Shown: positions 36,739 to 45,401, numbered from the stretch's first letter. The stretch is 58,100 nucleotides of DNA from Limnobacter litoralis (GCF_030160455.1 NZ_BSOJ01000007.1:1-58100), one strand, 5' to 3'. The notes: generated by a model from the sequence alone, not told the origin. Numbers and translations are program-made.

Positions 36739-37644
36739 ATGTGGTTTAAAAATTTACTGATCTATTCGTTGAAATCGTGGACTGACACGGCAGAAAGTCT
36801 GGAAGAAAAACTGGCGGAACACGCCTTGCAAGCCTGCGGCGGGCTGGAAATGCAAACCCAGGGCTGGGTTGCACCCAAGGGCGAGGGCAACCCCTTTGTG
36901 CATGCGCAGGGGCAACACCTGCTGATTACACTGGGCATGGAAAAGAAGCTGCTGCCCACCACCGTGGTCAACCAGTTTGCCAAAGCCCGCGCCGCTGAAA
37001 TTGAAGAGCGCGATGGCTACAAACCGGGCCGCAAACAGATGAAAGAAATCAAGGAAGACGTGCTGGAAGATCTGTTGCCGCGCGCCTTTGTCATTCGCAG
37101 CACGGTGCGCGCCTGGATTGACACCCGCCGACAATTGCTGATTGTGGACGCTGGCGCTGCCAGCAAGGCTGATGCTTTGGTCAGCCTGCTCATCAAGTGT
37201 GTAGAGGGCACAGGCCTGTCGCCCCTGAAAACCAAGCTGTCGCCCACCGTGGCCATGACCAGCTGGATGGCCGACGACGACAACCCACCCCAGTTCTCGA
37301 TTGACCAAGACTGTGAATTGCGTGGCCGTGGCGAAGCAGGTTCAACCGTCCGCTATGTGCGCCATTCGCTGGAGACGGCCGAAATTCGCAAACACATTGA
37401 AGGCGGCAAAGACGTCACGAAACTGGCCATGACCTGGGCAGATCGGGTGTCTTTTGTGTTGCAGGAAAACCTGCAGATCAAGCGCGTCAACCCACTGGAT
37501 GTAATTCGCGAACAGGCCAGCCTGAGCGCACCCGACGAGGAATTTGAGGCAGACTTCGCCTTGATGACCGGTGAACTCGGCAAACTGATCGACGCCCTGG
37601 TGGACGCATTGGGCGGCCCGCTGAACGCAAGCCCCCAGCAATAA
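36739..37644 (+). CDS. rdgC: Recombination-associated protein RdgC
   Basis: A 301-residue RdgC, a ring-shaped DNA-binding dimer that limits RecA loading. It begins with the family's MWFKNLLIYSL and carries the diagnostic GYKPGRKQMKEIKEDVLEDLLPRAFVIRS segment (about residues 94-125), the ESLEEKLAEHALQACG opening and a DGLxxS-like C-terminal half. Length is normal. The ATG at 36739 gives the conserved N-terminus; upstream codons in frame belong to the promoter region. Confidence 0.95.
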   Translation: MWFKNLLIYSLKSWTDTAESLEEKLAEHALQACGGLEMQTQGWVAPKGEGNPFVHAQGQHLLITLGMEKKLLPTTVVNQFAKARAAEIEERDGYKPGRKQMKEIKEDVLEDLLPRAFVIRSTVRAWIDTRRQLLIVDAGAASKADALVSLLIKCVEGTGLSPLKTKLSPTVAMTSWMADDDNPPQFSIDQDCELRGRGEAGSTVRYVRHSLETAEIRKHIEGGKDVTKLAMTWADRVSFVLQENLQIKRVNPLDVIREQASLSAPDEEFEADFALMTGELGKLIDALVDALGGPLNASPQQ

Positions 37645-37650
37645 CACCGT

Positions 37651-39057
37651 CTATTTAAAGCCGGCTGGGCGAATTTTGCCCACCGGGTTGGCGGTTTCAA
37701 ACTGCAACGCAAATTCCATCAACGCCTGTTCTTGACCATAGCGGCCCACGATTTGCAAACCGACCGGAAAGCCATCGTCAGTAAAGCCACAGGGCACCGA
37801 CATGGCCGGATGACCACTCAGACTAATGCGTGAGGCTGAGCGCATCCAGGCCACATAATCGTCCATCGGTTGGCCATTGATTTCAATGGGGTATTCTTCA
37901 TCCACCGGGAAGGGCAACACCTGGCTGACCGGGCACACCAGAAAGTCGTATCGTTGTAAAAACAGGCGCATGCGATTGAACATCTGCGTGTGCATGCGCT
38001 CGGCGCGTGCCACGTCTGCTCCGCTCTGGTTCAGGCCTTTGTCAATGTTCCAGCGCACTGTCTTTTTCAGCAATTCGCCTTTTTCTGCACGCAACGGCGC
38101 ATAACTGGTGGCGAACGCCAAGGCCCGCAGCACATCAAAGGCGTCGTCAGCGCCTTTAAACTGCGGCTCGGCTTCTTCCACTGCGCAGCCCATGTCGGTC
38201 AGCACGCGTACACCTTGTTCAACCACCGACTGCACCGCAGGCTCAAAAGGCAAACCACCCAGATTGGCACTGTAGGCAATGCGCATGCCTTTGGTGTTGA
38301 TGGCTTGCAACTGGGCTGAAAAGGCATGATGGCCCGACAAGGGGTCGCCGCCATCCGCATTGCAAAGCACCGACATGTACAAAGCCAGATCGCGCACATT
38401 GCGGGCCATGGGGCCGCCCACCGTCAGGGCGTTGAAGGCGTTGCCAGTGGGGCTCATGGCCACACGCCCCAGTGAGGGCCGAATGCCGACCACGTTGCAA
38501 AAGCTGGCCGGGTTGCGAAGCGAACCCCCCATGTCAGACCCGTCGGCCAACGGCACGAAACCGGCGGCCAACGCAGCAGCAGAACCCCCACTGCTGCCAC
38601 CCGGGCTGTACCCCGGTTTGTAAGGGTTGTGCGTGGCACCAAACACCGCGTTGAAGGTGTGTGAGCCTGCCCCAAACTCGGGCAGATTGGTTTTGCCCAA
38701 GGTGATGGCACCCGCGGCCTTCTGCAGGCGCACCACCGCGCTGTCTTCAGTGGGCACGTGGTTCTCAAAGGCACGCGAGCCGAAGGTGGTTCTCAGCCCT
38801 TTGGTCATGAATGAATCTTTGTGCAGAACGGGCAATCCGAACAGGGCGCCCGTGGCCTGCCCTGCGGCCAGCTGCTGATCAGCCGCCTGCGCCTCTTCCA
38901 GGGCGGCTTCAAAACGGTCAGTCACCACCGCATTCAAGGTGGGGTTGTAGAGCTCGATGCGTGCGATGTGGGCGCGAACCACCTCGGACACGCTGGCTTT
39001 TTTGGCAAAAATGAGGTCGCGCAGCTCCAGTGCACTGAACTCGTGGAGATTGTTCAT
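37651..39057 (-). CDS. Amidase (amidase signature family)
   Basis: A 468-residue Ser-cisSer-Lys hydrolase. The Lys is K80 in GLPVLHKDSF, the Gly/Ser-rich loop GYSPGGSSGGSAAALAAG holds the cis-Ser (about 155), and the nucleophile is S179 in GSDMGGSLRNPA. No GatB/GatC partners are near and the C-terminus is that of free-standing amidases, so it cleaves a small amide rather than acting in tRNA amidation. Start at 39057 with GGGA nearby upstream; it is divergent from the rhodanese operon. Confidence 0.88.
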   Translation of the reverse strand: MNNLHEFSALELRDLIFAKKASVSEVVRAHIARIELYNPTLNAVVTDRFEAALEEAQAADQQLAAGQATGALFGLPVLHKDSFMTKGLRTTFGSRAFENHVPTEDSAVVRLQKAAGAITLGKTNLPEFGAGSHTFNAVFGATHNPYKPGYSPGGSSGGSAAALAAGFVPLADGSDMGGSLRNPASFCNVVGIRPSLGRVAMSPTGNAFNALTVGGPMARNVRDLALYMSVLCNADGGDPLSGHHAFSAQLQAINTKGMRIAYSANLGGLPFEPAVQSVVEQGVRVLTDMGCAVEEAEPQFKGADDAFDVLRALAFATSYAPLRAEKGELLKKTVRWNIDKGLNQSGADVARAERMHTQMFNRMRLFLQRYDFLVCPVSQVLPFPVDEEYPIEINGQPMDDYVAWMRSASRISLSGHPAMSVPCGFTDDGFPVGLQIVGRYGQEQALMEFALQFETANPVGKIRPAGFK

Positions 39058-39128
39058 GAGGACATCCCTGTGATTGATTGTCTTGTATATTGTGATTTCC
39101 ACATGAAACCAGAAAACAGGAAGCACTG

Positions 39129-39135
39129 TTACACT
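39129..39135 (+). promoter_or_regulatory. TTACACT promoter element before the rhodanese/radical SAM operon
   Basis: TGTTACACT lies 45 nt before the rhodanese ATG, with a near copy TTTACACC 10 bp downstream. Either could be the -10. Confidence 0.45.
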
Positions 39136-39180
39136 GGTTTACACCTAATTCTTGACCCTAGGCTTTAAGGAAGAGGACCC

Positions 39181-39633
39181 ATGAGCAATTGGATTTTGAG
39201 CCTGATTCAGGTTTTACTCGCCACCTGGTTTTCAGGTGTGCCCAGACTGGAGCCTGCCACTCTCGCGCAATGGCAGAGCGACGGTAAACCTGTTTTGCTG
39301 ATTGATGTGCGCACGAAGCGGGAATACGAGGTCAGTCACATTCAAGGCGCGATCCGTCTTGACCAAGCGAAAGAAATCGCCCAAACCCTACACAACAAAC
39401 CCGATCTGTCGGTTGTGGTCTATTGCTCTGTTGGTGCACGCAGCGCGGTGATGGCTGACAAGGTTCAGCGTTTGACGGGGCGTTCTGTTTACAACCTTCA
39501 GGGCGGTATTTTCCGCTGGGTTGAAGAATCTCGTCCTGTTTTCAACATCCAAGGTGAAACCCCATTCGTTGATGGTTATGGGTGGCCTTGGAAATTCCTG
39601 CTGCCCAGCGACAGGCGAGCTTCCGGGATGTGA
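39181..39633 (+). CDS. Membrane-anchored rhodanese-like sulfurtransferase
   Basis: A 150-residue single-domain rhodanese. The active-site Cys is C82 in VVYCSVGARSA; the CH2A-like motifs LIDVRTKREYEVSHIQGAIRL and YNLQGGIFRW flank it. The first 20 residues are hydrophobic and could anchor it to the membrane with the domain outside or inside. Rhodaneses move sulfane sulfur or act in redox relays. AAGGAAGAGG precedes the ATG. It lies 76 bp before a radical SAM gene on the same strand and may belong to that system. Confidence 0.87.
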   Translation: MSNWILSLIQVLLATWFSGVPRLEPATLAQWQSDGKPVLLIDVRTKREYEVSHIQGAIRLDQAKEIAQTLHNKPDLSVVVYCSVGARSAVMADKVQRLTGRSVYNLQGGIFRWVEESRPVFNIQGETPFVDGYGWPWKFLLPSDRRASGM

Positions 39634-39709
39634 CAGACAGAGGGAAAAGCACACACTGGCACGCTTGACTGGTTTTTGCAAAATAACCATTGGTGTTGAG
39701 GAGTGAAAA

Positions 39710-41161
39710 ATGTCGTGCTACATGTCAAAAAAAGAAATCGCAGAATACGGGCCCTATCAGCAGGTGGCCGATGGCCTAACCCCGCTGGAAAGGGCCCGGG
39801 CCAGAATGGCGAAACACAACTTGATGAACAAGGGGCAACACATGGGCCACCGTTGGGCCATCGGTTGTGTCTCGCTCGAAATCACCCAACGCTGCAACCT
39901 GGACTGCACGCTCTGCTACCTGTCTGAAAGCGCAGAGGCAGTCAAAGACATTCCGATTGAGGAAATTTTCAGACGGATTGACCAACTTCGGGCCATGTAC
40001 GGCCCAAATACCGACATCCAGATTAGCGGCGGCGACCCTACTTTGCGCAAGCGCGATGAGCTGATGGCCATTGTGCGTTATGTACGCGACTCAGGCATGC
40101 GCCCCTCCCTGTTCACCAACGGCATTAAGGCCACCCGCGACATGCTGGAAGAACTGGTGGAAAACGGGCTCGTGGATGTGGCTTTTCACGTGGACCTGAC
40201 CCAGGAGCGCAAAGGCTACGTCACCGAAGTGGAATTGAATGAGGTGCGCGCCCAATACATCGAACGGGCAAGAGGCCTTCCCTTGTCCATCTTCTTTAAC
40301 ACCACGGTGTATGACGGCAATTTTCACGAAATTCCGGCCATTGTGGATTTCATGGTTAAAAACAGCGATGTGGTCAGGCTGGCCTCCTTTCAGTTGCAAG
40401 CCGACACCGGTCGGGGGGTGCTGACCCAGCGCGATTTCATGATCACCCAGCAGACCGTGGCGCAACAGATTCGCGACGGTGCAAGGTGCGACATCAATTT
40501 CGACGCCATGGACATTGGTCATTCCAAGTGCAACAAATACGCCATGACGCTGGTTGCCAATGACAAAGTGCATGATGTGTTCTACGACACGAACTACGTG
40601 CAGAAGGTGCTGCAAACCATGGACCACTCCATGGTGTTTGACCGACAGAGCAAGCGACAGGTCATCGAAAACATGGCCAGCTGGGTCATCAAAAACCCAA
40701 CACTGCTGCCCAATAGCCTGAAGTGGTTGGCCAACAAAACCAAAGACATGGCCGTGGACGTGGTGAAGGCCAAGGGCAAAGTCAACAAATTGTCCTTTTT
40801 CATTCACAACTTCATGGACGCCTGCCACCTTGAACAAGAACGGGTGGATTCCTGCGTGTTCATGGTAGCCACTGCGGAAGGCCCCATCAGCATGTGTCTG
40901 AACAATGCCAAACGGGATGACTACCTGCTCAAACCCATTCCGATGCAGGTGGAGGAAAACACCATCAAATTCTGGAACCCGCTAACAGGGCAGTTTCACG
41001 ACAAGATGCCGGGCAAGCTGGTGGTGCAACACACCCGCAAAACGGCGAGAGGCCGCACTCGCGAAAAGCTGGAAGCCGAACGATTGGCAGCACGCCCGAC
41101 ATCAAGCAGTGCGAAGGCGGCACCTGCGGCACCTGCCAACCCTGAAACCGCAGAGGTTTGA
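39710..41161 (+). CDS. Radical SAM enzyme of unknown reaction, with auxiliary cysteines
   Basis: A 483-residue radical SAM protein. The [4Fe-4S]-SAM motif is CNLDCTLC (C62, C66, C69), followed by the SAM-contacting GGDPT (107-111) and FTNG (135-138). The second half has further cysteines C260, C274 (in HSKCNKY), C372, C382 and C396, enough for an auxiliary cluster. The order of motifs, including a LQADTGRG then HxxC pattern, reminds me of the Tes/MJ0619 group that methylates pterins or joins lipid tails; that likeness is only by eye. The last 20 residues are Ala/Pro-rich. Three more genes follow with a 2-nt gap or overlaps. Confidence 0.85.
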   Translation: MSCYMSKKEIAEYGPYQQVADGLTPLERARARMAKHNLMNKGQHMGHRWAIGCVSLEITQRCNLDCTLCYLSESAEAVKDIPIEEIFRRIDQLRAMYGPNTDIQISGGDPTLRKRDELMAIVRYVRDSGMRPSLFTNGIKATRDMLEELVENGLVDVAFHVDLTQERKGYVTEVELNEVRAQYIERARGLPLSIFFNTTVYDGNFHEIPAIVDFMVKNSDVVRLASFQLQADTGRGVLTQRDFMITQQTVAQQIRDGARCDINFDAMDIGHSKCNKYAMTLVANDKVHDVFYDTNYVQKVLQTMDHSMVFDRQSKRQVIENMASWVIKNPTLLPNSLKWLANKTKDMAVDVVKAKGKVNKLSFFIHNFMDACHLEQERVDSCVFMVATAEGPISMCLNNAKRDDYLLKPIPMQVEENTIKFWNPLTGQFHDKMPGKLVVQHTRKTARGRTREKLEAERLAARPTSSSAKAAPAAPANPETAEV

Positions 41162-41163
41162 TC

Positions 41164-41988
41164 ATGAAGCAGACCAGTGGGCCCCGCTTGCCAATCGGCA
41201 GGTTTTTGACCATCGCCTTCACCTGGATACTTCCAGGCCTGGGTTTGCTGGGCTGCTCCACCTTGATTCAACCCCCTGAAAACACTGTGCGGCCAGCCAC
41301 TTGGGAGCAGGCCATGCAGACCTTTGACCACATTCTCAACACGAATGTGGACGATCAGGGGCGGGTCAATTTTGCAGCCATCGCGAAACAACCAGCGGCC
41401 CTGGAAAGCGTGGTGCAAGCCATTGCCGAACAGTCGCCGACTACCCGCCCCGACCTTTTTGACACCCCCGACAAAGTGCTGGCTTATCACATCAATGCCT
41501 ACAACGCGCTGGCGATGTATTCAGTCATTCAGGAAGGCATTCCACAGCAATTGACCGGGCTGACTTTTTTCCGGTTTTTCCTGTTCAACCGCATCGTGGT
41601 TGGTGGGGAAACCACGACCCTGTTCGACTATGAAAAGACCATTCGCAAACTGGGCGACCCACGCATCCATTTCGCCTTGAACTGCATGAGCAAAGGTTGC
41701 CCACGTTTGCCCAGAACGGTGTTCACTGCAGAACACCTGAACGCCCAACTGGATGCACAAACCCGCCTGTTTTTTTCCGAACCGCGAAACCTGAGTGTGC
41801 AAGGCAACACCGTGATGTTGTCTGAAATCCTGAAGTTTTACACGGGCGACTTCCTGGCCAAAGCCCCCTCGTTGCTGGACTACGTCAACCGCTATGCCCC
41901 AACGCCCGTGCCAAGCAGCGCGAGGATTGAATTCCGGAAGTACGACTGGACCATCAACCGCTGGCCAGCAGCGGAGAGCCAATCGTGA
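41164..41988 (+). CDS. DUF547 lipoprotein
   Basis: A 274-residue DUF547 protein. The N-terminus is a lipoprotein signal with lipobox LLGC, so the protein is anchored in the inner or outer membrane facing the periplasm. DUF547 marks are YHINAYNALAMYSV (about residues 98-111) and ALNCMSKGCPRL (about 174-185), where the two cysteines and the preceding His-Phe might form an active site. Activity is unknown. ATG at 41164, 2 nt after the radical SAM stop; its stop overlaps the next start. Confidence 0.85.
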   Translation: MKQTSGPRLPIGRFLTIAFTWILPGLGLLGCSTLIQPPENTVRPATWEQAMQTFDHILNTNVDDQGRVNFAAIAKQPAALESVVQAIAEQSPTTRPDLFDTPDKVLAYHINAYNALAMYSVIQEGIPQQLTGLTFFRFFLFNRIVVGGETTTLFDYEKTIRKLGDPRIHFALNCMSKGCPRLPRTVFTAEHLNAQLDAQTRLFFSEPRNLSVQGNTVMLSEILKFYTGDFLAKAPSLLDYVNRYAPTPVPSSARIEFRKYDWTINRWPAAESQS

Positions 41989-42416
41989 GGCGTGCGTTTG
42001 TACTCACAGCCCGGGTGTTTTTCATTGCGCTGATGTTGGCCAGCGCCACGGGAAAATTGTTGAACATGCCCGGCTTTTACGACATCGTTCGCAACTATCA
42101 CATGGTGCCAGAACCTCTGCTGATTCCTTCGGCTTGGGCGCTCACACTGTTTGAACTCGCACTGGGTTTGACCCTCGTGTCGGCTGCATGGCGGCGGGTC
42201 GTGTGGTGCCTGGTGCCGCTGCACCTGTTTTATCTGGCTGGCCTTTCGCAGGCACTGCTGCGAGGGCTGCACTTGAGCAATTGCGGCTGCTTTGGCGTGT
42301 ACTGGGCCAGGCCGCTGACACCCTACTCCATCGTGGAAGACCTTGTTCTGTTGTCGCTGGCTGTTCTGTTTTATCGCCTTTCAAGATCACCAATGAACCA
42401 TGGTCAAACGGCTTAA
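41985..42416 (+). CDS. MauE/DoxX-like redox-associated membrane protein
   Basis: A 143-residue protein with four hydrophobic helices (about residues 8-25, 47-68, 73-93 and 113-132) and a Cys pair C100/C102 in SNCGCFG between helices 3 and 4. MauE helps form disulfides and transport during methylamine dehydrogenase maturation; related DoxX-like proteins are membrane redox components. Here it probably shuttles redox equivalents for the operon's periplasmic proteins. Start is GTG overlapping the previous stop (GTGA). Confidence 0.8.
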   Translation: MRRAFVLTARVFFIALMLASATGKLLNMPGFYDIVRNYHMVPEPLLIPSAWALTLFELALGLTLVSAAWRRVVWCLVPLHLFYLAGLSQALLRGLHLSNCGCFGVYWARPLTPYSIVEDLVLLSLAVLFYRLSRSPMNHGQTA

Positions 42417-42987
42417 AACCAAGGCTTGGCTGACAATGTTGGTCTGCCTGCTGACGGGCCCAGGCTTTGTCAGCTCGGCGCTGGCGGTCGATGTCGATGG
42501 CCTGCAATTGCCCGACACCTACACCTTTGACGGACACACCTATGCACTCAACGGCGCGGGTACCCGTTATTACTCCCTGTTCAAAATCAGGGTGTACTCA
42601 GCCGGCCTTTACCTGCGCGAACGAACGCACGACGCAGCTGCTATTTTAAGCAGCACGGAGACGAGGATCGTCCACCTTGAAATGCGAGTGGACAGCAAGC
42701 GCGAGGACAATCAAAAGGCGTGGACGCATTATTTGCGGGCCAACTGTGAGGCCCCATGCGTACTGAATTCAAACAGTCTTGATCAATTCATGCAGATTCA
42801 AACCAACCTGCACACTGGCGACACCGAAACCTACGTCTTTGACGCCAAGGGTCTTTCGATTCTGAGAAATGACAAGCCTGTTCAGACCATTGCTGACCCA
42901 CAGTTTGCGCGCACTGTGCTGTCCAGCTGGATAGGACGGGTGCCCTCGACTGAGTCATTGAAAGTTCAATTACTCGGTTCAAAATAG
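42400..42987 (+). CDS. Exported chalcone isomerase-like protein
   Basis: A 195-residue protein with signal peptide (about residues 1-29, cleavage after ALA) and a chalcone-isomerase-fold domain: YALNGAGTRYYSLFKIRVYSAGLYL and the closing FARTVLSSWIGRVP. Bacterial members of this family are periplasmic and of unknown function; there is no flavonoid pathway here, and fatty acid or lipid binding is known for some members of the fold. It overlaps the MauE-like gene by 17 nt and ends the operon. Confidence 0.8.
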   Translation: MVKRLKTKAWLTMLVCLLTGPGFVSSALAVDVDGLQLPDTYTFDGHTYALNGAGTRYYSLFKIRVYSAGLYLRERTHDAAAILSSTETRIVHLEMRVDSKREDNQKAWTHYLRANCEAPCVLNSNSLDQFMQIQTNLHTGDTETYVFDAKGLSILRNDKPVQTIADPQFARTVLSSWIGRVPSTESLKVQLLGSK

Positions 42988-43009
42988 CCAAAGACCTGGG
43001 CATTTTGCC

Positions 43010-43016
43010 CTACACT
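43010..43016 (+). promoter_or_regulatory. CTACACT promoter-like element before the MFS gene
   Basis: CTACACT lies 29 nt before the ATG at 43046; it is one base off the TTACACT heptamer seen before other genes here. A small GGGC/GCCC hairpin overlaps it. Confidence 0.3.
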
Positions 43017-43045
43017 AAGCAAGCTTAAATTTTGCGTCTTTCCCA

Positions 43046-44272
43046 ATGCGTAGCCCGTCCACCAACCCCCTCGCCCAGCCCCCTTTTCTTAACCTGATGC
43101 TGTTTCGGATTGGCATCACCATGAGCTATCAGGTGTTTGCTGTGGCCGTGGGTTGGCATGTGTTCAACATCACCGACGATGTGCTGTCACTGGGTTGGGT
43201 CGGTCTGGCCGAGGTTATTCCGTTTTTTTGCGCTGCTCTGGTGGCAGGTCATTGGGTAGACACCCATTCACGCCGTCACATCACCCTGGGTGCCGGAGTT
43301 GTACACACCTTGCTGGCAGCCGCGGTGGCCTTGGCCACCCACAGCACCCAAAGCTGGACCGTGGCGTTTTTGTACACCGCCGTGGGCGTGGGCGGGTTGG
43401 CACGCGCCTTTGTGCGACCGCTCTACCAAAGCTTGATGGGGTCTGTGTTGCCACGCAGCAGCTTTGCGCGCGGCAGCGCCATTAGCGCCACTGCATTTCA
43501 GGCCTGCCTGATGGTGGGACCCGCAATCAGCGGCGTGCTGATTGCCGCATTTGGTGTGACCACTGCTTATGCGGTGTCGGCCCTGTTCGCCTTCATCGGG
43601 TTGGTGGGTGGCTATCTGCTGAAATACACTTACCCAGTCACGGCGGCCAAAGTGCAACCCGCCCTGCAAAGCATACGCGAGGGGCTGGGTTTTGTGTTCA
43701 ATCACCAGGTGCTGCTGGCGGGCCTGTCGCTGGACATGTTTGCCGTGCTATTCGGCGGCGCAGTGGCCATTCTGCCCGCCTTCATTGAACGTGTGCTTCA
43801 CGAAGACCCCAGCGTGCTGGGTTTGCTGCGCGCAGCGCCGGCTGTCGGTTCCACCCTGATTGGCTTTGTACTGGCCCGCTTCACCATCGACAGGCATGCG
43901 GGGAAGTGGCTACTGGCCTCGGTGGCTGCGTTTGGGCTGTGCATCGCAGGGTTTGGGTTGTCCCGTTCGGTGCCGCTCGCCTTTGTGTTTCTGATGCTCT
44001 CGGGCGCCTTTGATGGCGTGTCGGTGATCATCCGTTCCACGATGGTGCAACTGTGCACACCCGACGACATGCGCGGTCGAGTGTCGGCCATCAGTGGCAT
44101 TTTCATCAGTTCGTCCAACGAACTGGGGGCCTTTGAATCGGGCGTGTCGGCCAGCCTGCTGGGCCTGGTGCCGTCCATCGTGGTGGGTGGCATGATCACC
44201 CTGCTGGTGGTAGCGGCCACCACCAAACTGGCGCCCAAACTGAAAACCCTGCACATGTCAGACCTGCACTGA
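43046..44272 (+). CDS. MFS transporter (EntS/MFS_3-like)
   Basis: A 408-residue major facilitator protein with about 12 helices. The loop 2-3 motif is seen as GHWVDTHSRRHI, and FVRPLYQSLMGSVLPRSSFARGSAI is the helix 4-5 loop of the EntS-type exporters. These typically export siderophores or drugs; no siderophore genes lie nearby, so the substrate is unknown. No strong ribosome site is seen. Confidence 0.88.
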   Translation: MRSPSTNPLAQPPFLNLMLFRIGITMSYQVFAVAVGWHVFNITDDVLSLGWVGLAEVIPFFCAALVAGHWVDTHSRRHITLGAGVVHTLLAAAVALATHSTQSWTVAFLYTAVGVGGLARAFVRPLYQSLMGSVLPRSSFARGSAISATAFQACLMVGPAISGVLIAAFGVTTAYAVSALFAFIGLVGGYLLKYTYPVTAAKVQPALQSIREGLGFVFNHQVLLAGLSLDMFAVLFGGAVAILPAFIERVLHEDPSVLGLLRAAPAVGSTLIGFVLARFTIDRHAGKWLLASVAAFGLCIAGFGLSRSVPLAFVFLMLSGAFDGVSVIIRSTMVQLCTPDDMRGRVSAISGIFISSSNELGAFESGVSASLLGLVPSIVVGGMITLLVVAATTKLAPKLKTLHMSDLH

Positions 44273-44291
44273 CAGCGCGGGGCCGATTGCC

Positions 44292-44298
44292 TTACACT
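44292..44298 (+). promoter_or_regulatory. TTACACT promoter element before yaeQ
   Basis: CCTTACACT lies 33 nt before the yaeQ ATG. CTGACA at 44269-44274, 18 bp before TACACT, is a fair -35. Confidence 0.5.
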
Positions 44299-44331
44299 GT
44301 CGCCCTGACTGACACACACGAGCAACACAAC

Positions 44332-44859
44332 ATGGCACTGGGTGCAACCGTTCTGAAAGCCGAACTGACCGTGTCCGATCTGGACCGGTCGCATTTTGCC
44401 GACTACAGCCTGGTGGTGGCCCAACACCCCTCCGAAAACGCCGAGCGCGTAATGGTTCGCGTACTGGCGTTCGCGTTGAACGCCTGTGAAGACCTGCAGT
44501 TTGGCAAGGGCCTGTCGAATGAAGACGAAGCCGCAGTGTGGGAAATTGATCCGACCGGGCGCATTGTGCATTGGATCGAAGTGGGCCAACCCGACGAAAC
44601 GCGACTGAAAAAAGCCTGTTCACGGGCTGATCGGGTGAGTGTATACACATTTGGGCGCACTGCTCCGCTGTGGCTCGACAAAAACCGCGCCGCCTTGCAA
44701 AAGCTGGAGAAGGTCAAGCTCTTCCTGATCGACGACGAAGACACCAAAACACTGGCCAGTGTGCACGCCAAATCCATGAAACTGAACTGGACGATTCAAG
44801 AGGGCGAGGTGTATCTCGACGACCGATCGATCCGCGTGCAAACACTGGGGGCGGCATGA
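44332..44859 (+). CDS. yaeQ: YaeQ family protein
   Basis: A 175-residue YaeQ. Characteristic stretches are the N-terminal MALGATVLKAELTVSDLDR, the HPSENAERVMVRVLAFALNA segment (about residues 29-48) and EPTLWxxD-like APLWLDKNRAALQKL. YaeQ has a PD-(D/E)xK nuclease-like fold and unsettled function, possibly tied to RfaH suppression in enterobacteria. The start at 44332 gives the normal N-terminus. Its stop overlaps the Nudix gene start. Confidence 0.9.
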   Translation: MALGATVLKAELTVSDLDRSHFADYSLVVAQHPSENAERVMVRVLAFALNACEDLQFGKGLSNEDEAAVWEIDPTGRIVHWIEVGQPDETRLKKACSRADRVSVYTFGRTAPLWLDKNRAALQKLEKVKLFLIDDEDTKTLASVHAKSMKLNWTIQEGEVYLDDRSIRVQTLGAA

Positions 44860-45401
44860 GTAAAGACACCCATTTGACCGAAACCTGCCTGCGCAGCGAG
44901 CGCGTGTTTGACGGCAAGCTGATGAAGGTCAACCGTGACGTGGTGCGTCTGCCCAATGGTGAAGAATCGGTGCGTGAGTACACCGAACACCCGGGCGCGG
45001 CCATGATGATTCCGGTGCTGGACGACGGCCGGTTCGTGATGGAACGGCAGTTTCGCTACCCCTTGCACCAGGTTTTTCTGGAATTTCCGGCCGGTAAAAT
45101 TGATGCGGGTGAAGACCCGCTGGACACAGCCAAACGCGAACTGCTGGAAGAAACCGGCTATGTGGCGCAGCACTGGGACTACCTGACCACCATTCACCCG
45201 GTGATCTCGTATTCAACCGAGCGAATTGTGCTGTACGCCGCACGCGGCTTGACGCTGCAAAAACAGCAGCTTGATGACAATGAGTTTCTGGACATCGTGC
45301 TGGTCGAGCCCGATGTATTGATGAAGCAGGTTTTGAGCGGCGAAGTAACCGATGTCAAAACCATCATTGGCGCATTCTGGATGCAACAAAACACCCGGTA
45401 G
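44856..45401 (+). CDS. Nudix hydrolase (ADP-ribose pyrophosphatase-like)
   Basis: A 181-residue Nudix enzyme. The Nudix box GKIDAGEDPLDTAKRELLEETGYV fits Gx5Ex7REUxEExGU (about residues 75-97). The preceding GAAMMIPVLDDGRFVMERQFRYPLHQVFLEFPAG is typical of ADP-ribose/ADP-sugar pyrophosphatases, which clear ADP-ribose. The start ATG overlaps the yaeQ stop (ATGA); the frame upstream is the shadow of yaeQ. Confidence 0.88.
   Translation: MSKDTHLTETCLRSERVFDGKLMKVNRDVVRLPNGEESVREYTEHPGAAMMIPVLDDGRFVMERQFRYPLHQVFLEFPAGKIDAGEDPLDTAKRELLEETGYVAQHWDYLTTIHPVISYSTERIVLYAARGLTLQKQQLDDNEFLDIVLVEPDVLMKQVLSGEVTDVKTIIGAFWMQQNTR

Noticed and set aside
39710-41988. Radical SAM plus DUF547 as an arsenosugar (ArsS-type) cluster
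   Set aside because: No ArsM methyltransferase or glycosyltransferase is near, and the radical SAM protein lacks an ArsS-like C-terminal domain that I would recognise.
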